Below, in pieces: positions 52,501-61,923 of a DNA stretch of 64,000 nt. Origin of the DNA: a gamma proteobacterium NOR5-3 (GTDB taxonomy: Bacteria > Pseudomonadota > Gammaproteobacteria > Pseudomonadales > Halieaceae); the NCBI GenBank assembly GCA_000158155.1, contig DS999405.1, forward strand, positions 1,042,365 to 1,106,364, read 5' to 3'. The notes under the pieces are model-generated. The model was not told where the DNA came from. It ran no database searches and saw only the letters and a program-made list of their open reading frames with translations. Position 1 is the stretch's first letter; the number at the start of each line of letters is the position of its first letter. The position numbers and the translations under genes are program-made.

Positions 52501-53334
52501 CACCCGGGCCTGCTCACCCTGACTCAGTCGCGCATACAGTGGCAGCACGTCCAGCCCCGCCGCGCCGCGCAGTTGCCGTGCCACGTCGCGAATGTCCCGC
52601 TCGCCAGACAGAAAAACCAGCATATCGCCCGGAGTACCGTGAATCCCCGCCTGCACTTCTTTGACCACAGAAGCGACCTGACGCAAGAGATCCTCGCTAT
52701 TGCTACTGTCTCTGGGCAGATAGTGAGTCGTCACGGGATAACTGCGCCCGGACACCTCGATCACGGGAGCGCCGTTAAAGTGTTCTGAAAAACGCCCGAC
52801 ATCGATAGTGGCGCTGGTCACCAGCACTTTAAGATCCGGACGCCGCGGCAACAGACGCTTGAGGTAACCCAGAATAAAGTCGATATTCAGACTACGCTCG
52901 TGGGCCTCATCAATGATCAGCGTGTCGTACTGGCGTAAGTCCCGGTCGCGCTGCATCTCACTTAAGAGAATACCGTCGGTCATCAATTTGACCGCAGTCC
53001 GGTCCCCCAGAATCTCCTGAAAGCGCACCTGATACCCCACCAACTCGCCCAGGGGCTGACCCACCTCTTCGGCAATACGCTGGGCGACCGTGCGAGCAGC
53101 AAGTCGGCGCGGCTGCGTGTGCCCGATGCGCTGCAGCCGCCCTCTGCCTAACTCGAGACAAATCTTTGGTAGCTGTGTGGTTTTCCCCGAGCCCGTTTCC
53201 CCGGCGACTATCACCACCTGATGCTCTCGGAGCGCGTCGGCGATCTCCTGGCGATGTTCCGCCACCGGCAGATCAGAGGGGTAGCTCAGGGGAGGAATCG
53301 CCCTCAGGGGCTGCGGCGAATCGACATCACTCAT
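49576..53334 (-). CDS. hrpA: ATP-dependent RNA helicase HrpA
   Basis: A 1252-residue DEAH-box helicase. Walker A GETGSGKT (about residues 43-50), DEAH in LIIDEAHERS (about 136-143), SATID, and motif VI QRRGRCGR (about 335-342), followed by winged-helix, ratchet and OB-fold regions and the long C-terminal domain (DUF3418) that marks HrpA. HrpA resolves stalled ribosomes and processes some mRNAs. The ATG at 53334 gives the conserved start; an upstream in-frame start at 53367 adds 11 residues. Confidence 0.95.
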   Translation of the reverse strand: MSDVDSPQPLRAIPPLSYPSDLPVAEHRQEIADALREHQVVIVAGETGSGKTTQLPKICLELGRGRLQRIGHTQPRRLAARTVAQRIAEEVGQPLGELVGYQVRFQEILGDRTAVKLMTDGILLSEMQRDRDLRQYDTLIIDEAHERSLNIDFILGYLKRLLPRRPDLKVLVTSATIDVGRFSEHFNGAPVIEVSGRSYPVTTHYLPRDSSNSEDLLRQVASVVKEVQAGIHGTPGDMLVFLSGERDIRDVARQLRGAAGLDVLPLYARLSQGEQARVFGRGSARGLRVVLSTNVAETSVTVPGIRFVIDPGEARISRYSYRTRVQRLPIEPVSRASADQRRGRCGRVGPGICLRLYTEEDYLNRPQFTDPEIKRSNLAAVVLQMLQLGLGDITKFPFLEPPDSRLIRDGYRLLDELGAVNQREQLTRLGRRMAAFPIDPSLSRMVLAAQEFSVLPEMLVIASALSIQDPRERPADRQAQADQSHARFADPRSDFMSLLNLWRYYEEQRQTLSENKLRKLCKREYLSWLRMREWRDVHRQISIACRSQGLKPALELAPETDYAGVHRALLSGLLGNIAQQDERREYLATRNRRLQLFPGSVVYRKPPKWLVAGEIVETQRVYARTAASIEPQWLMQVNPALLKHQYYEPRWQREQGRVVAWRKTTLFGLTISDRVAVHYAKIDPALCRELLIREALIAGRWTKPPAFLKHNLRLQREVEDLESRARRRDLLVDEDTLFQFYDELLPTHATNTTSLVAWIKEDSNRGTALKLRRDQLLTRDPGALTDAFPDRLEWEDQSYRLSYQFSPGKEADGVSITVPVALLNRLPRFRLQWLVPGVLREKCIALLKGLPKPLRKQLVPVPDWVDRALQYMQPTDVPLTEALGGALKQAGGPLIAASDWPEIVDDYYRMNLRVVDDKGKLLAQHRDVDALIKEFEEATRQQLTTEDGNSPARTGLLLWDFPRLEREYGFKQAGVDILAYPALVDAQNSVSIELFDYPGEALLAHRRGLARLLMLSSKPLFRDFRKRFLKDNATALLFVALDVSRDDLLDELLPTLALNAGEVLDGDCRDKDQFETASRQMSRTAVGLGNDYEAQLKNTLAAMADAVRILQRYTDQYAQAKADITAQRSFLLSRGGLFGLASDELRHFPRYAKAMAVRAERLAANYRKDQEHQATLASLEAPMFELLAAQPGAAQLSPSLHTFQIMLQELRVSLFAQHLGTSRPVSVKRLTAQWALVDAWYKRSAGRTVEEL

Positions 53335-53465
53335 GCGCACGGGTCTCGCCAAAGATCTGGATCCCACGTTACTCTTAGCCGTCTGTGCATCGAACTTATC
53401 ATTGCTCTATCCCAAACGTGATTAATCACAGACACCAAATCAGGACTACGCAGCGAGGCCCAAGA

Positions 53466-53906
53466 ATGAGCACCGATATCAGCTATAGCTACGACGACCT
53501 TCACGAGGGGCAGCAGTGTGAAGTCAAACGCCAGCTTCTGGCAGCAGATATTGATGCGTTTGCCCATGCCAGTGGAGATCACAACCCACTGCATACCGAT
53601 GCAGAATTTGCCCGCGCCGCGGGATTCAAAGATCGTATTGCCCATGGAATGCTGCTCGCCAGTTGGATCTCCGCGGCACTGGCTCAGACTCTGCCCGGGC
53701 GCGGGACAGTTTACCTTCGCCAAGACCTTGAGTTTCGTCAGCCGGCGCTGCCTGGAGACCACTTGATCATTCGACTGACCGTCCGGGAGAAAAAACGCCG
53801 GGGACGGGTGATTCTTGATTGTCGGGTTTGCCATGAGGACGGCCGGGATTTGCTACGCGGCAGCGCCGAGGTCATCGCGCCAACCCGGACGACGCCTGCA
53901 CCTTAA
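53466..53906 (+). CDS. MaoC-like hot-dog hydratase
   Basis: A 146-residue protein; ATG at 53466 follows GAGG by about 9 bases. DIDAFAHASGDHNPLHTDAEFA is the R-specific enoyl-CoA hydratase motif with catalytic Asp and His, and GFKDRIAHGMLLAS follows as in PhaJ/MaoC proteins. It probably hydrates an enoyl-CoA or acts in fatty-acid or polyhydroxyalkanoate metabolism. Divergent from hrpA. Confidence 0.85.
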   Translation: MSTDISYSYDDLHEGQQCEVKRQLLAADIDAFAHASGDHNPLHTDAEFARAAGFKDRIAHGMLLASWISAALAQTLPGRGTVYLRQDLEFRQPALPGDHLIIRLTVREKKRRGRVILDCRVCHEDGRDLLRGSAEVIAPTRTTPAP

Positions 53907-53918
53907 GCCTGGAACCGC

Positions 53919-54446
53919 TCAGCCGACCGCAGAATCCGTCCCGGCCTTCTCTGTGGAGTCTGCCTTCGCGGTCTGCTCGAACTGCGACGGGTCAAGATAG
54001 ATGAGCTGAAGCTCCACATTGGGGCCACCGCGCCCGGAATCCGCGCCCAGGATCAGCACACTCGGCTTACCATCTTCTGAGGTCAGCGCCGTCGGGCCAA
54101 ACATTACCGTGTTCTCACTATGCTCGCTGGCAAACGTTCTCAAAGATTCCGGTTGTTTGATCGCATCGGCGATACTCATCAGTAACATTGTGAGCCCCGT
54201 GCGAAAGCTCGTGAAATTTAAGCGCCCCTGGTAGTGCTCACTGTTCAAACTCAGGTCAAAACGAACCATGCTGCCGTCTTCCATACGCAGGTTCGTCAGG
54301 GGGACCACTTTCTTCTCTTCCAGGTCACGATAAAGGCTTTTGGCCTCGGTGCGACTCGGCTCGATCAATGCCTTGTGGATCAAGTTAACCGCGACGGTGA
54401 GAAACTTGTCGGTGGGCAGGCTCTTGCGTTGGGTGTTTTCTGACAT
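53919..54446 (-). CDS. Conserved hypothetical cytoplasmic protein
   Basis: A 175-residue protein without signal or membrane segments. It has a helical N-terminus (TDKFLTVAVNLIHKALIEPSRTEAKSLY) followed by a beta-rich part (MVRFDLSLNSEHYQGRLNFTSF) and an acidic C-terminal tail. It reads as a well-behaved conserved protein, but no family is recognised. Confidence 0.65.
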   Translation of the reverse strand: MSENTQRKSLPTDKFLTVAVNLIHKALIEPSRTEAKSLYRDLEEKKVVPLTNLRMEDGSMVRFDLSLNSEHYQGRLNFTSFRTGLTMLLMSIADAIKQPESLRTFASEHSENTVMFGPTALTSEDGKPSVLILGADSGRGGPNVELQLIYLDPSQFEQTAKADSTEKAGTDSAVG

Positions 54447-54599
54447 AACTTTTCCGCAGATAGGACTAACAGCCCGCGAAGTCTACCGATTGGCCCCTCG
54501 GCTTGCCAGCCACCCGGCTCTAAAATGCGTAAACAGAACAAAAGAGCTCCATCGCACAGTTTGCTATGCTCTGCCCTTCATCCACGACTGTGTGAGCCC

Positions 54600-55349
54600 A
54601 TGGGCGATTCCCTGTCCAAAATCATTAAGCGTCGGCGACTGATCAAGACGCGTCGACGACTCCCCGCGCCACTGTCGCTCGCGCTAGCGCTGGCGCTCTA
54701 TCTCGCCGGGGCTGGCGGCGTTTGTGTGTCCTGGGCCCAGGAAATCAACACTGCTGCGACCACCGAAAGCGACGTTGAGCGGCTTCGCGGCCTGTTGCTG
54801 CGGTACCAGGGCGACGGCTCCACCGAGCTCGAAGCAGATCCCCCTGTTACCGATCTGTCGCTGGAGCCGAGCCTGGAGTCGAAAGAATCGGACTTTGCTG
54901 CCGCGCTGGCTGCGCCCTATTCGCCTGACAAAGTGCTGCTGGGACCACAGGATCTTCCCATGCTCCTGGCAGAAGTGGAAGAAAGACTGGTCGACAGTGA
55001 AGTGGCCGATCGTCGCAATAATGCCTCTTTGATCGGCACGATCCAGATTCGTCAGGGGGGAACCCTGATCGGCAGCAATCGATATAGCCTCACACCTATC
55101 GGCAAGCATCAGTTTTTTGGCTACACTGAGTTTGGCGAGGGGCGCAACATTCTGGGGGTCAATGATGCCCAGTGGGAGATTGAACTGCCGCCCCCCGTGG
55201 GCACGGAACGATACCTTCTGCTCCTTGTAGCCCCGCCCGGGGAAGACTGGGAGCTGCACGTCATTCCAGCCAGCGCCACCGGCCAGTTAGGCGAAGACCG
55301 CCCGCAATGGCTCATTGAGTCATCCGGCGAAGCCAGTCCCACGCCGTGA
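54600..55349 (+). CDS. Membrane-anchored or secreted CsiV-like hypothetical protein
   Basis: A 249-residue protein with a basic N-terminus and a hydrophobic segment (LSLALALALYLAGAGGVCVSWAQ) acting as signal or anchor. The periplasmic part contains GQDLPMLLAEVEERLV-like helices and IQIRQGGTLIGSNRY, then RYLLLLVAPPGEDWELHV. The pattern of a short signal, helical spacer and beta domain resembles envelope peptidoglycan-binding proteins such as CsiV, but this is weak. ATG at 54600 is preferred over 54525. The next gene, mnmC, begins at a GTG overlapping its stop. Confidence 0.5.
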   Translation: MGDSLSKIIKRRRLIKTRRRLPAPLSLALALALYLAGAGGVCVSWAQEINTAATTESDVERLRGLLLRYQGDGSTELEADPPVTDLSLEPSLESKESDFAAALAAPYSPDKVLLGPQDLPMLLAEVEERLVDSEVADRRNNASLIGTIQIRQGGTLIGSNRYSLTPIGKHQFFGYTEFGEGRNILGVNDAQWEIELPPPVGTERYLLLLVAPPGEDWELHVIPASATGQLGEDRPQWLIESSGEASPTP

Positions 55350-57388
55350 TCCGCGCTCAAGGCCCCCTGCGATCCCTGGAGCTCGCGGAATTGGAGTGGA
55401 CCGAACGCGGTGAACCAAGATCCCTGCGTTATGGCGACTGCTACTTCAGTGCTGAAGACGGCAGCGCCGAAACCCAGCATGTATTTATTCAGGGCAACGA
55501 TCTCGAGCAGCGCCTGCGCCAGTTTAAGGGCACCGTGTTTACCATCGCCGAACTTGGCTTTGGCACCGGCCTCAACTTCTTGATGACCTGGGACTGCTTC
55601 CAGCGCTGTGCGGGCCAGGACACCCGTTTGCACTATTGGAGTGTTGATAGCCATCCGCTGTCCCGCGACGCACTGCAGCGGTCGGTCCAACGCTGGCCGC
55701 AGCTAGACACGCTGGCGGAAGAGTTAATAAACGCCTACCCCCCGGCGCTACCCGGTGTGCATCGTCGCGTGCTCGCCGGGGGAAGGATTACTGTGGATTT
55801 CGTCTGGGCCGAAGCGAGTGATGCGCTACCGGAGCTGTCCGGGTTGCAGCAACCGCTGGTGGACGCGTGGTATCTCGACGGATTTGCCCCCAGGCAAAAC
55901 GAGTCCATGTGGTCACCACAGCTGCACACGCACATGGTCGCGGCAAGCAAACCCGGAGCGACCTTTGCGACCTACAGCGCCGCCGGAACGGTGCGCCGAA
56001 GCCTGGAGGATGCCGGTTTTTCTGTCACCAAACGCCCGGGTTTTGGCAACAAGCGGGAATGCCTACAGGGCGTCCTCCCGGGGAGCTTCGCTGCTCGCAC
56101 CCTGCCTCCGGCGATGACGCCCTGGGACCTCGATGCAAACAAGAAAATCCTGAACCGGCACTCAGCGGTGGTTATTGGCGCGGGCCTTGCCGGAGCCCAT
56201 GCCGCCGCCGCTCTCGCACGCAGGGGAATGGATGTCACGGTTCTGGATCAAGCAGAGATTGCGGGGGGAGGCTCAGGCAACCCACAGGGCGTGCTGTTCA
56301 CCCGCCTCTCGCATGAACGCTCCATTTTGGGAGAATTCTCGCTGCTGGCATTTTTGTATGCCCGGGAGCTCTACCGCGGCATGTTCAGCTCCGGCCGCCT
56401 CGTCGAAGGTGTGGACGGAGCGCTCAACGGCTGCGTGCAAATCGACGCGCCCCGCGGCAATGAAGTGACACTGGCGAACGCATTGCGAGGGCTGGAGGAC
56501 GTCGCCCAAAGCTGCGACGCCGCTGCGCTCACCCAACGACTGGGGGTGACCTGTAACAGTCCGGGTCTGTGGCAGCCGGGTTCGGGCTGGCTCTCTCCCC
56601 CCGCCGTGTGCAATGCCCTGCTGCAACACGCCGGGATTCGTGTGCACAAACACTGTGGTGAACTGGAGCTTCGCTCTTCCGGCAATGGGGTTTGGGAGGT
56701 GCAGGACAACCACGGCGCGCTGCTGGCGTCAGCTGCGATTGTAGTTATCGCTACGGGACCCGACAGTCGACACCTCCAGCAAACGCAAAGTCTGCCTTTA
56801 CGGGTTGTACGCGGACAAACAACCCAGATACCTGCTCCGAAGGATCAATCTCTTCTCACGAGCCTTTGTCACCGTGGTTACATCAGCCCCGCGGTCAATG
56901 GCGAGCACTGCATCGGTGCCACCTTCAAACCCGGAGACGATAGTCGGGAAATTCGCATTGAGGAACATCAGGCAAACCTTGAGGCGCTGGCCCAGGCCTT
57001 ACCGGCTTGGGAGAAACATCTCGGCGCCCTGGATGCACGCAACCTGCAAGGTCGCGCCGAATTGCGCTGTGTATCGCCTGACTACTTACCCCTGGCCGGG
57101 CCTCTCCCCGATGAACAGGCCATCAAGCAGCGCTACGACGCTCTTCAGTGGGACGCGAGCCAACTGATTGCTGAGCGCGGTGCCTATAAGGCCGGCCTCT
57201 ATGTGAGCACGGCGCATGGATCCCGGGGGCTTAGCTATGCCGCAATGAGTGCAGAACTTATCGCCGCTCAAATTTGTGGCGAGGCAATTCCTCTGAGCCG
57301 GGAGCTTCAGCGCGCTCTTTCCCCCGCACGATTCCTCATCCGGGGCCTCGTGCGGGGCGCTTCGCGAAAAAAAGCGGCAAGCCTATGA
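55346..57388 (+). CDS. mnmC: Bifunctional tRNA mnm5s2U biosynthesis protein MnmC
   Basis: A 680-residue fused enzyme. The N-terminal methyltransferase domain (about 1-245) has the SAM motif ELGFGTGLNFL (about 70-80) and DGFAPRQNESMWS. The C-terminal FAD oxidase domain has the dinucleotide motif VIGAGLAGAHAAAALARRG (about 275) and a late STAHGSRGLSYAAMSAELIA. It completes the wobble-uridine modification by converting cmnm5 to nm5 to mnm5. The GTG start overlaps the previous stop (GTGA). Confidence 0.94.
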   Translation: MIRAQGPLRSLELAELEWTERGEPRSLRYGDCYFSAEDGSAETQHVFIQGNDLEQRLRQFKGTVFTIAELGFGTGLNFLMTWDCFQRCAGQDTRLHYWSVDSHPLSRDALQRSVQRWPQLDTLAEELINAYPPALPGVHRRVLAGGRITVDFVWAEASDALPELSGLQQPLVDAWYLDGFAPRQNESMWSPQLHTHMVAASKPGATFATYSAAGTVRRSLEDAGFSVTKRPGFGNKRECLQGVLPGSFAARTLPPAMTPWDLDANKKILNRHSAVVIGAGLAGAHAAAALARRGMDVTVLDQAEIAGGGSGNPQGVLFTRLSHERSILGEFSLLAFLYARELYRGMFSSGRLVEGVDGALNGCVQIDAPRGNEVTLANALRGLEDVAQSCDAAALTQRLGVTCNSPGLWQPGSGWLSPPAVCNALLQHAGIRVHKHCGELELRSSGNGVWEVQDNHGALLASAAIVVIATGPDSRHLQQTQSLPLRVVRGQTTQIPAPKDQSLLTSLCHRGYISPAVNGEHCIGATFKPGDDSREIRIEEHQANLEALAQALPAWEKHLGALDARNLQGRAELRCVSPDYLPLAGPLPDEQAIKQRYDALQWDASQLIAERGAYKAGLYVSTAHGSRGLSYAAMSAELIAAQICGEAIPLSRELQRALSPARFLIRGLVRGASRKKAASL

Positions 57389-58176
57389 CCGTTTTCAAGA
57401 ATGTCGCGGGGCGAGCCAGCTTGATGATTCTGCTGGTCCTGTCTCCCCTTCACCTCAGCCCCACCCAGGCTGCAGAACTGCAGCGCTACGGATATGAAGT
57501 ACTCGAGCGCGTTCCCCAGCCTCGGGAAAACTTCGTGCAGGGCCTGCAGATAGTCGGCGATTCTCTGTATGTGGGAACCGGTCAATATGGCGAGTCCCGT
57601 CTTCGGGAGTATCAGTTTCCGGCCATGACCCTGTCCCGGGAGGTAGCGCTTCCGGCGGAGATTTTTGGTGAAGGCATCACTCGCATGGATGAGCGAATTT
57701 ATCAACTTACCTGGCGTGCCGGAAAGCTGCTTGAGTATGACGCCGACACCTTCGAATTGCTCAAAACGCACGCCATTTCTACCCAGGGATGGGGCATCAC
57801 TCACAACGATTCTGAATTGATCTACAGTGATGGCAGCCATCGACTGTATTTTCTGGACCCGACGACGCTGTCCTTATCACGGACATTGCAGGTAACACTG
57901 GGATCAAGACCCCTGCCTCGACTCAATGAACTGGAGTGGATTAACGGCGAGATCTGGGCAAACGTCTGGCAGGCGAACCAGTTAGTGCGTATTGATCCGG
58001 TAAGCGGCGAGGTCCGGGCGATTGTGGATCTTCGAGGCCTGCTAGACCCGGCAGATCGTGATGCTACCACCGATGTGCTCAATGGCATCGCCTGGGATGC
58101 GCGAGCCGAGGCGCTCTGGGTGACAGGAAAACGCTGGCCGTGGTTGTACCGGCTGCGACTCCATCTCCTCCCCTGA
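57385..58176 (+). CDS. Exported glutaminyl-peptide cyclotransferase (plant-type QC)
   Basis: A 263-residue protein with signal peptide (SLMILLVLSPLHLSPTQAAE). The ATG overlaps the mnmC stop (ATGA). The beta-propeller repeats include VPQPRENFVQGLQI, GQYGESRLREYQF, FGEGITRMDERIYQLTWRAG, WGITHNDSELIYSDGSHRLYFLDP and LNGIAWDARAEALWVTGKRWP, the papaya-type QC family that cyclises N-terminal Gln to pyroglutamate. It acts in the periplasm. A hairpin at its stop codon may end the transcript. Confidence 0.9.
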   Translation: MTVFKNVAGRASLMILLVLSPLHLSPTQAAELQRYGYEVLERVPQPRENFVQGLQIVGDSLYVGTGQYGESRLREYQFPAMTLSREVALPAEIFGEGITRMDERIYQLTWRAGKLLEYDADTFELLKTHAISTQGWGITHNDSELIYSDGSHRLYFLDPTTLSLSRTLQVTLGSRPLPRLNELEWINGEIWANVWQANQLVRIDPVSGEVRAIVDLRGLLDPADRDATTDVLNGIAWDARAEALWVTGKRWPWLYRLRLHLLP

Positions 58177-58196
58177 GGCCTGAAAGCCTCTTTAGA
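58175..58196 (+). terminator. Possible rho-independent terminator
   Basis: Stem GAGGC/GCCTC with a 6-nt loop, followed by TTTAGA, overlapping the stop of the QC gene. The U-tract is short. Confidence 0.4.
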
Positions 58197-58297
58197 TTCA
58201 AAGTTCAGTCAGGCAGGCGACAGCCCTTTGAGGACCGAGTCTAAAGCGAGCTTCGAATTCACGTTAGAATAGGCGCTTTTACGATTCCGGAAGCTCT

Positions 58298-61243
58298 ATG
58301 AACAGCCCATCCAGCCTACCCATTGCCCACGACAGTTTTATAGCACTGCGCTCTGAACGTATCGATGCTCTGAATCTGCGCATCGAACACTACGAGCATC
58401 GCGATACCGGCGCCATCCACTATCACATGGCCACGGACAATCCTGAAAACGTGTTTCTCGTTGCACTGCGCACCGTGCCCCAGGACAGCTCCGGGGTCGC
58501 CCACATCCTCGAGCACACGGCGCTTTGTGGTAGCGAACGTTACCCCGTGCGCGACCCGTTCTTTATGATGCTCCGGCGCTCCCTGAACACGTTCATGAAC
58601 GCCTTTACCAGCTCAGATTGGACCGCTTACCCCTTTGCCAGTCAGAACCGCAAGGATTTTCGAAATCTTCTGGACGTCTATCTGGACGCGGTCTTTTTCT
58701 CCAAGCTGGACCCCTTGGACTTTGCCCAGGAAGGGCATCGAGTTGAGTTCGCGGAGCCTGGCAATAGCGAGAGTGAACTCGTCTACAAAGGTGTCGTGTT
58801 TAACGAAATGAAAGGCGCCATGAGCTCTGTACCATCACGCCTGTGGCAAACCCTGTGTCATCACCTGTTTCCCACGACGACATATCACTACAACTCCGGA
58901 GGCGAGCCAGAAAACATACCCGAGCTGAGCTATGAGCAGCTGCAAAGTTTTTACAAAAGCCACTATCACCCGAGCAACGCCACATTCATGACTTTTGGCG
59001 ATATTCCGGCGTCGGAACATCAGGCTGTGTTCCATGAACAGGCTTTGCGACATTTCTCAAGACTGGACGAGCGGGTGATAGTGAATCCGGAGCAGCGCTT
59101 TAGTAAACCGCTACGCGTGACGGAGCCCTATGCCTTTGATGAAGAGGGGTCCAGCGAACGCCGCACGCATATTGTCATGGGCTGGCTTCTGGGCGAAAGC
59201 ACCGAACTGCAAGACCTGCTCGAGGCGCAACTACTATCCAGCGTACTCATGGAAAACAGTGCCTCCCCCCTGCAACAAGCGCTGGAAACCACTGAACTTG
59301 GCACCGCGCCCTCTCCGCTTTGCGGCCTTGAAGACTCTCTTCGGGAACTGGTGTTTTGCTGCGGCATAGAGGGAAGTGAAGCGACCAACGAAAAAGCTGT
59401 GGAGGATCTCATTCTTGGCGTTATAGAGCGTATCGCCGCAGAGGGCGTTCCCCTGGAACAACTCGAGGCTGTGTTACATCAGCTGGAGCTGCATCAGCGA
59501 GAAGTCAGTGGCGACGGCATGCCCTTTGGCCTCAATCTCATTCTTCAGGCACTGGGGCCGGCCACACACTATGCCGATCCTATCCCCTCCATGGATCTCG
59601 ATCCGGTCATCGTGCGCCTGCGCGAGCAGATACAGGACCCGGACTATATACGCGGTCTGGCCCGAAAATTATTGCTGGAGAATCCTCACCGCATCACTCT
59701 CGTCATGACCCCCGACAGCCAACTGTCCGAGCAAAAACTCGAAGAAGAGCGGCAGCGCTTAAGCGCCATGAAAGCCGGCATGGACGATACGGCAAAAAAA
59801 GCCGTTGTCGCCCAGGCTGAAGCGCTGCTGAAGCGCCAGGCCCAGGAAGATGATCCTGAGATACTGCCAAAGGTCACCCTCAGCGACGTCCCTGCAAGCC
59901 TGCCAAAGCTGTCCTATAAAGAAACTCGACTGGGCGATCTACCCTTCACACTCTATGAGCGAGGCACGAATGGCCTCGTCTACCAGCAGTTGAGCTGCTC
60001 TTTGCCGCCGCTGGATGCCGGGGAGCTTTCCCTGCTTCCACATCTCACCGGAATGACCGCGGAGCTGGGTCTTGGCAAGGATAATTATCTGGACACGCAG
60101 CACCGCCAGTCGTCTTCCGTGGGCTCCATCAGCCTGTTTACCTCAATGCGCGGAAGCATCGATGACGAACAAGTGGCCCAGGCCAGTCTCGTGCTGTCCT
60201 CCAAAGCCCTGGCACGCAAGAGTGCTGAGCAGGCACAGTTAATGCGCGACACGCTTCTTGATGTTCGCTTTGACGAGCTGCCCCGCATACGAGAACTGGT
60301 TGCCCAGCAGCGAGCCAGACGCGAGCAATCTATCACTGGCCAGGGTCACAGTCTGGCCATGCTAGCCGCCTGTGCGGGAATGAGCCCCCTGGCCATGCTC
60401 CACCATGAACTCTCCGGCATGCAGGGTATTGCCAACCTGCGTCAACTTGACGACTCACTCAATGAATCAGCAAAGCTTGAGATGTTTGCGAACCAGATGC
60501 AGCAGCTTCACACGAAGCTGCGCGAAGCCAACTGGGAAGCACTGATCGTCGCTGAGCCAGGGAGCACAGAGAATCTGGCAACAGAGGCTGCCAGCATATG
60601 GCAAAGCCTTCCCCGGCAAAGCTCTGAGCAGCTGCGCCTGCCCATGCTGCGGGAAAGCCGTCGAGAATGCTGGGTGGCCAACTCGCAGGTGAGTTTTTGC
60701 GCAAAGGCGTACGCCACCGTTCCCAGTGGGCATGCCGACGCTGCCGCGCTTACGGTACTCTCAGGCTATCTTCGCAATGGCTTTCTTCATCGCGCTATCC
60801 GTGAACAGGGCGGTGCCTACGGCGGCGGCGCAAGCCATGATGCCAGCATCGCGGCATTCCGTTTTTACTCCTATCGGGACCCGCGCATCGAGGGGACACT
60901 CAACGACTTTGACGCCAGTATTGAATGGATGGCCAAAGGCGATCACAGCGCAGCGGGCCTGGAAGAAGCGATTCTTGGCGTCATCAGTAGCATCGACAAG
61001 CCAGGCTCCCCGGCCGGAGAGGCCAAACAAGATTTTCACAATCGCCGCTTTGGGCGCAACCACGAACAGCGGATGGCATTTCGCCAGCGCATCCTTGAGG
61101 TTAGCCTCGAGGACCTCCAACGCGTGGCCGCCGAATACCTGGTCCCCGAAAAAGCCTCCATCGCGGTTGTGACAGGCAACACGGCACGCAAGGACAGCAC
61201 GGCCTTTCTCGAATCCCAGGGCCTGACCTTTAAAGAGCTCTAA
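58298..61243 (+). CDS. M16C-family metallopeptidase (PreP-like)
   Basis: A 981-residue zinc peptidase. The inverted zinc motif HILEH (residues 69-73) and the distal Glu in FNEMKGAM (about 169) are intact. SSGVAHILEHTALCGSERYPVRDPFFMMLRRSLNTFMNA and WTAYPFASQNRKDF mark the M16C/presequence peptidase branch, which degrades small unfolded peptides in a closed chamber of two halves. The second half (from about 530) is catalytically inactive by design. No signal peptide, so probably cytoplasmic. Monocistronic. Confidence 0.93.
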   Translation: MNSPSSLPIAHDSFIALRSERIDALNLRIEHYEHRDTGAIHYHMATDNPENVFLVALRTVPQDSSGVAHILEHTALCGSERYPVRDPFFMMLRRSLNTFMNAFTSSDWTAYPFASQNRKDFRNLLDVYLDAVFFSKLDPLDFAQEGHRVEFAEPGNSESELVYKGVVFNEMKGAMSSVPSRLWQTLCHHLFPTTTYHYNSGGEPENIPELSYEQLQSFYKSHYHPSNATFMTFGDIPASEHQAVFHEQALRHFSRLDERVIVNPEQRFSKPLRVTEPYAFDEEGSSERRTHIVMGWLLGESTELQDLLEAQLLSSVLMENSASPLQQALETTELGTAPSPLCGLEDSLRELVFCCGIEGSEATNEKAVEDLILGVIERIAAEGVPLEQLEAVLHQLELHQREVSGDGMPFGLNLILQALGPATHYADPIPSMDLDPVIVRLREQIQDPDYIRGLARKLLLENPHRITLVMTPDSQLSEQKLEEERQRLSAMKAGMDDTAKKAVVAQAEALLKRQAQEDDPEILPKVTLSDVPASLPKLSYKETRLGDLPFTLYERGTNGLVYQQLSCSLPPLDAGELSLLPHLTGMTAELGLGKDNYLDTQHRQSSSVGSISLFTSMRGSIDDEQVAQASLVLSSKALARKSAEQAQLMRDTLLDVRFDELPRIRELVAQQRARREQSITGQGHSLAMLAACAGMSPLAMLHHELSGMQGIANLRQLDDSLNESAKLEMFANQMQQLHTKLREANWEALIVAEPGSTENLATEAASIWQSLPRQSSEQLRLPMLRESRRECWVANSQVSFCAKAYATVPSGHADAAALTVLSGYLRNGFLHRAIREQGGAYGGGASHDASIAAFRFYSYRDPRIEGTLNDFDASIEWMAKGDHSAAGLEEAILGVISSIDKPGSPAGEAKQDFHNRRFGRNHEQRMAFRQRILEVSLEDLQRVAAEYLVPEKASIAVVTGNTARKDSTAFLESQGLTFKEL

Positions 61244-61294
61244 TTAAGGGCTCTAATAAAAGGCCCTCATAAATGGCTCCAAAACTTAGGGAAG

Positions 61295-61903
61295 TTACGG
61301 CCTGGGCGCCATAAGGACCCGGCGTGGCGAGCGGTGCCTGTAGGCATCGTCTCCGCGCTGGCCTTGTTTAGCACCTACCAGCAAAACCCTCCCTCGCGAT
61401 GTCTTGCCAGCGACTGCAAAGCTTTGCAAAAACTCTTGGCGACCCCACTGCCGGTTGCCCCAACTGGGATCGGCCAAAAACACCCGATCCTGATCATCAA
61501 TTTTGCGCAGCACACTAAAATGCGCCCGGCCATGGACCTCCAGGGCAACAATGACCGGCATCCTCAGCTTCTTTAAATCGCTATAGCTGACCTCAACGCC
61601 GAGCACAGGATAATTGCGGGATTGCCCCAACCTGGCCATTTCAGCAAAAGACAGGCCCGTGGATTGAAAAGCTGAGCCGGGATCACTGGCACGGTCATTC
61701 ATGGTTTGCTGTAACAGCGCTTCTTCAGTGACAGGGTCCTGATAAAAGTACGTGAGCAGGGTGGCCAGCGCCGCAGCCCCACAGCTGTAATCCCTTTGCT
61801 GTCGAACCACACCACTATCACGCATGGATAACCAGTCATCAAACCCATAGCCAGGCGTCGCCAGCAGCATCCAAATCCCCAGCATTGCCGTAATCCGGCA
61901 CAT
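61295..61903 (-). CDS. Periplasmic C39-family cysteine peptidase
   Basis: A 202-residue protein with ATG at 61903; the frame upstream of it is open but lacks protein-like character. Signal peptide MCRITAMLGIWMLLATPGYG, then a C39-type papain-like domain with triad Cys41 (YSCGAAALATLL), His128 (GRAHFSVL) and Asp145 (LADPSWG). C39 peptidases cut after double-glycine-like leaders of bacteriocins and related exported peptides. Here the domain stands alone without the usual ABC transporter, as in FapD of the functional amyloid system. It lies at the end of a minus-strand cluster with a leader-bearing small protein, which is its likely substrate. Confidence 0.8.
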   Translation of the reverse strand: MCRITAMLGIWMLLATPGYGFDDWLSMRDSGVVRQQRDYSCGAAALATLLTYFYQDPVTEEALLQQTMNDRASDPGSAFQSTGLSFAEMARLGQSRNYPVLGVEVSYSDLKKLRMPVIVALEVHGRAHFSVLRKIDDQDRVFLADPSWGNRQWGRQEFLQSFAVAGKTSRGRVLLVGAKQGQRGDDAYRHRSPRRVLMAPRP

Positions 61904-61923
61904 GGCAGATTTTGATTGAGCGC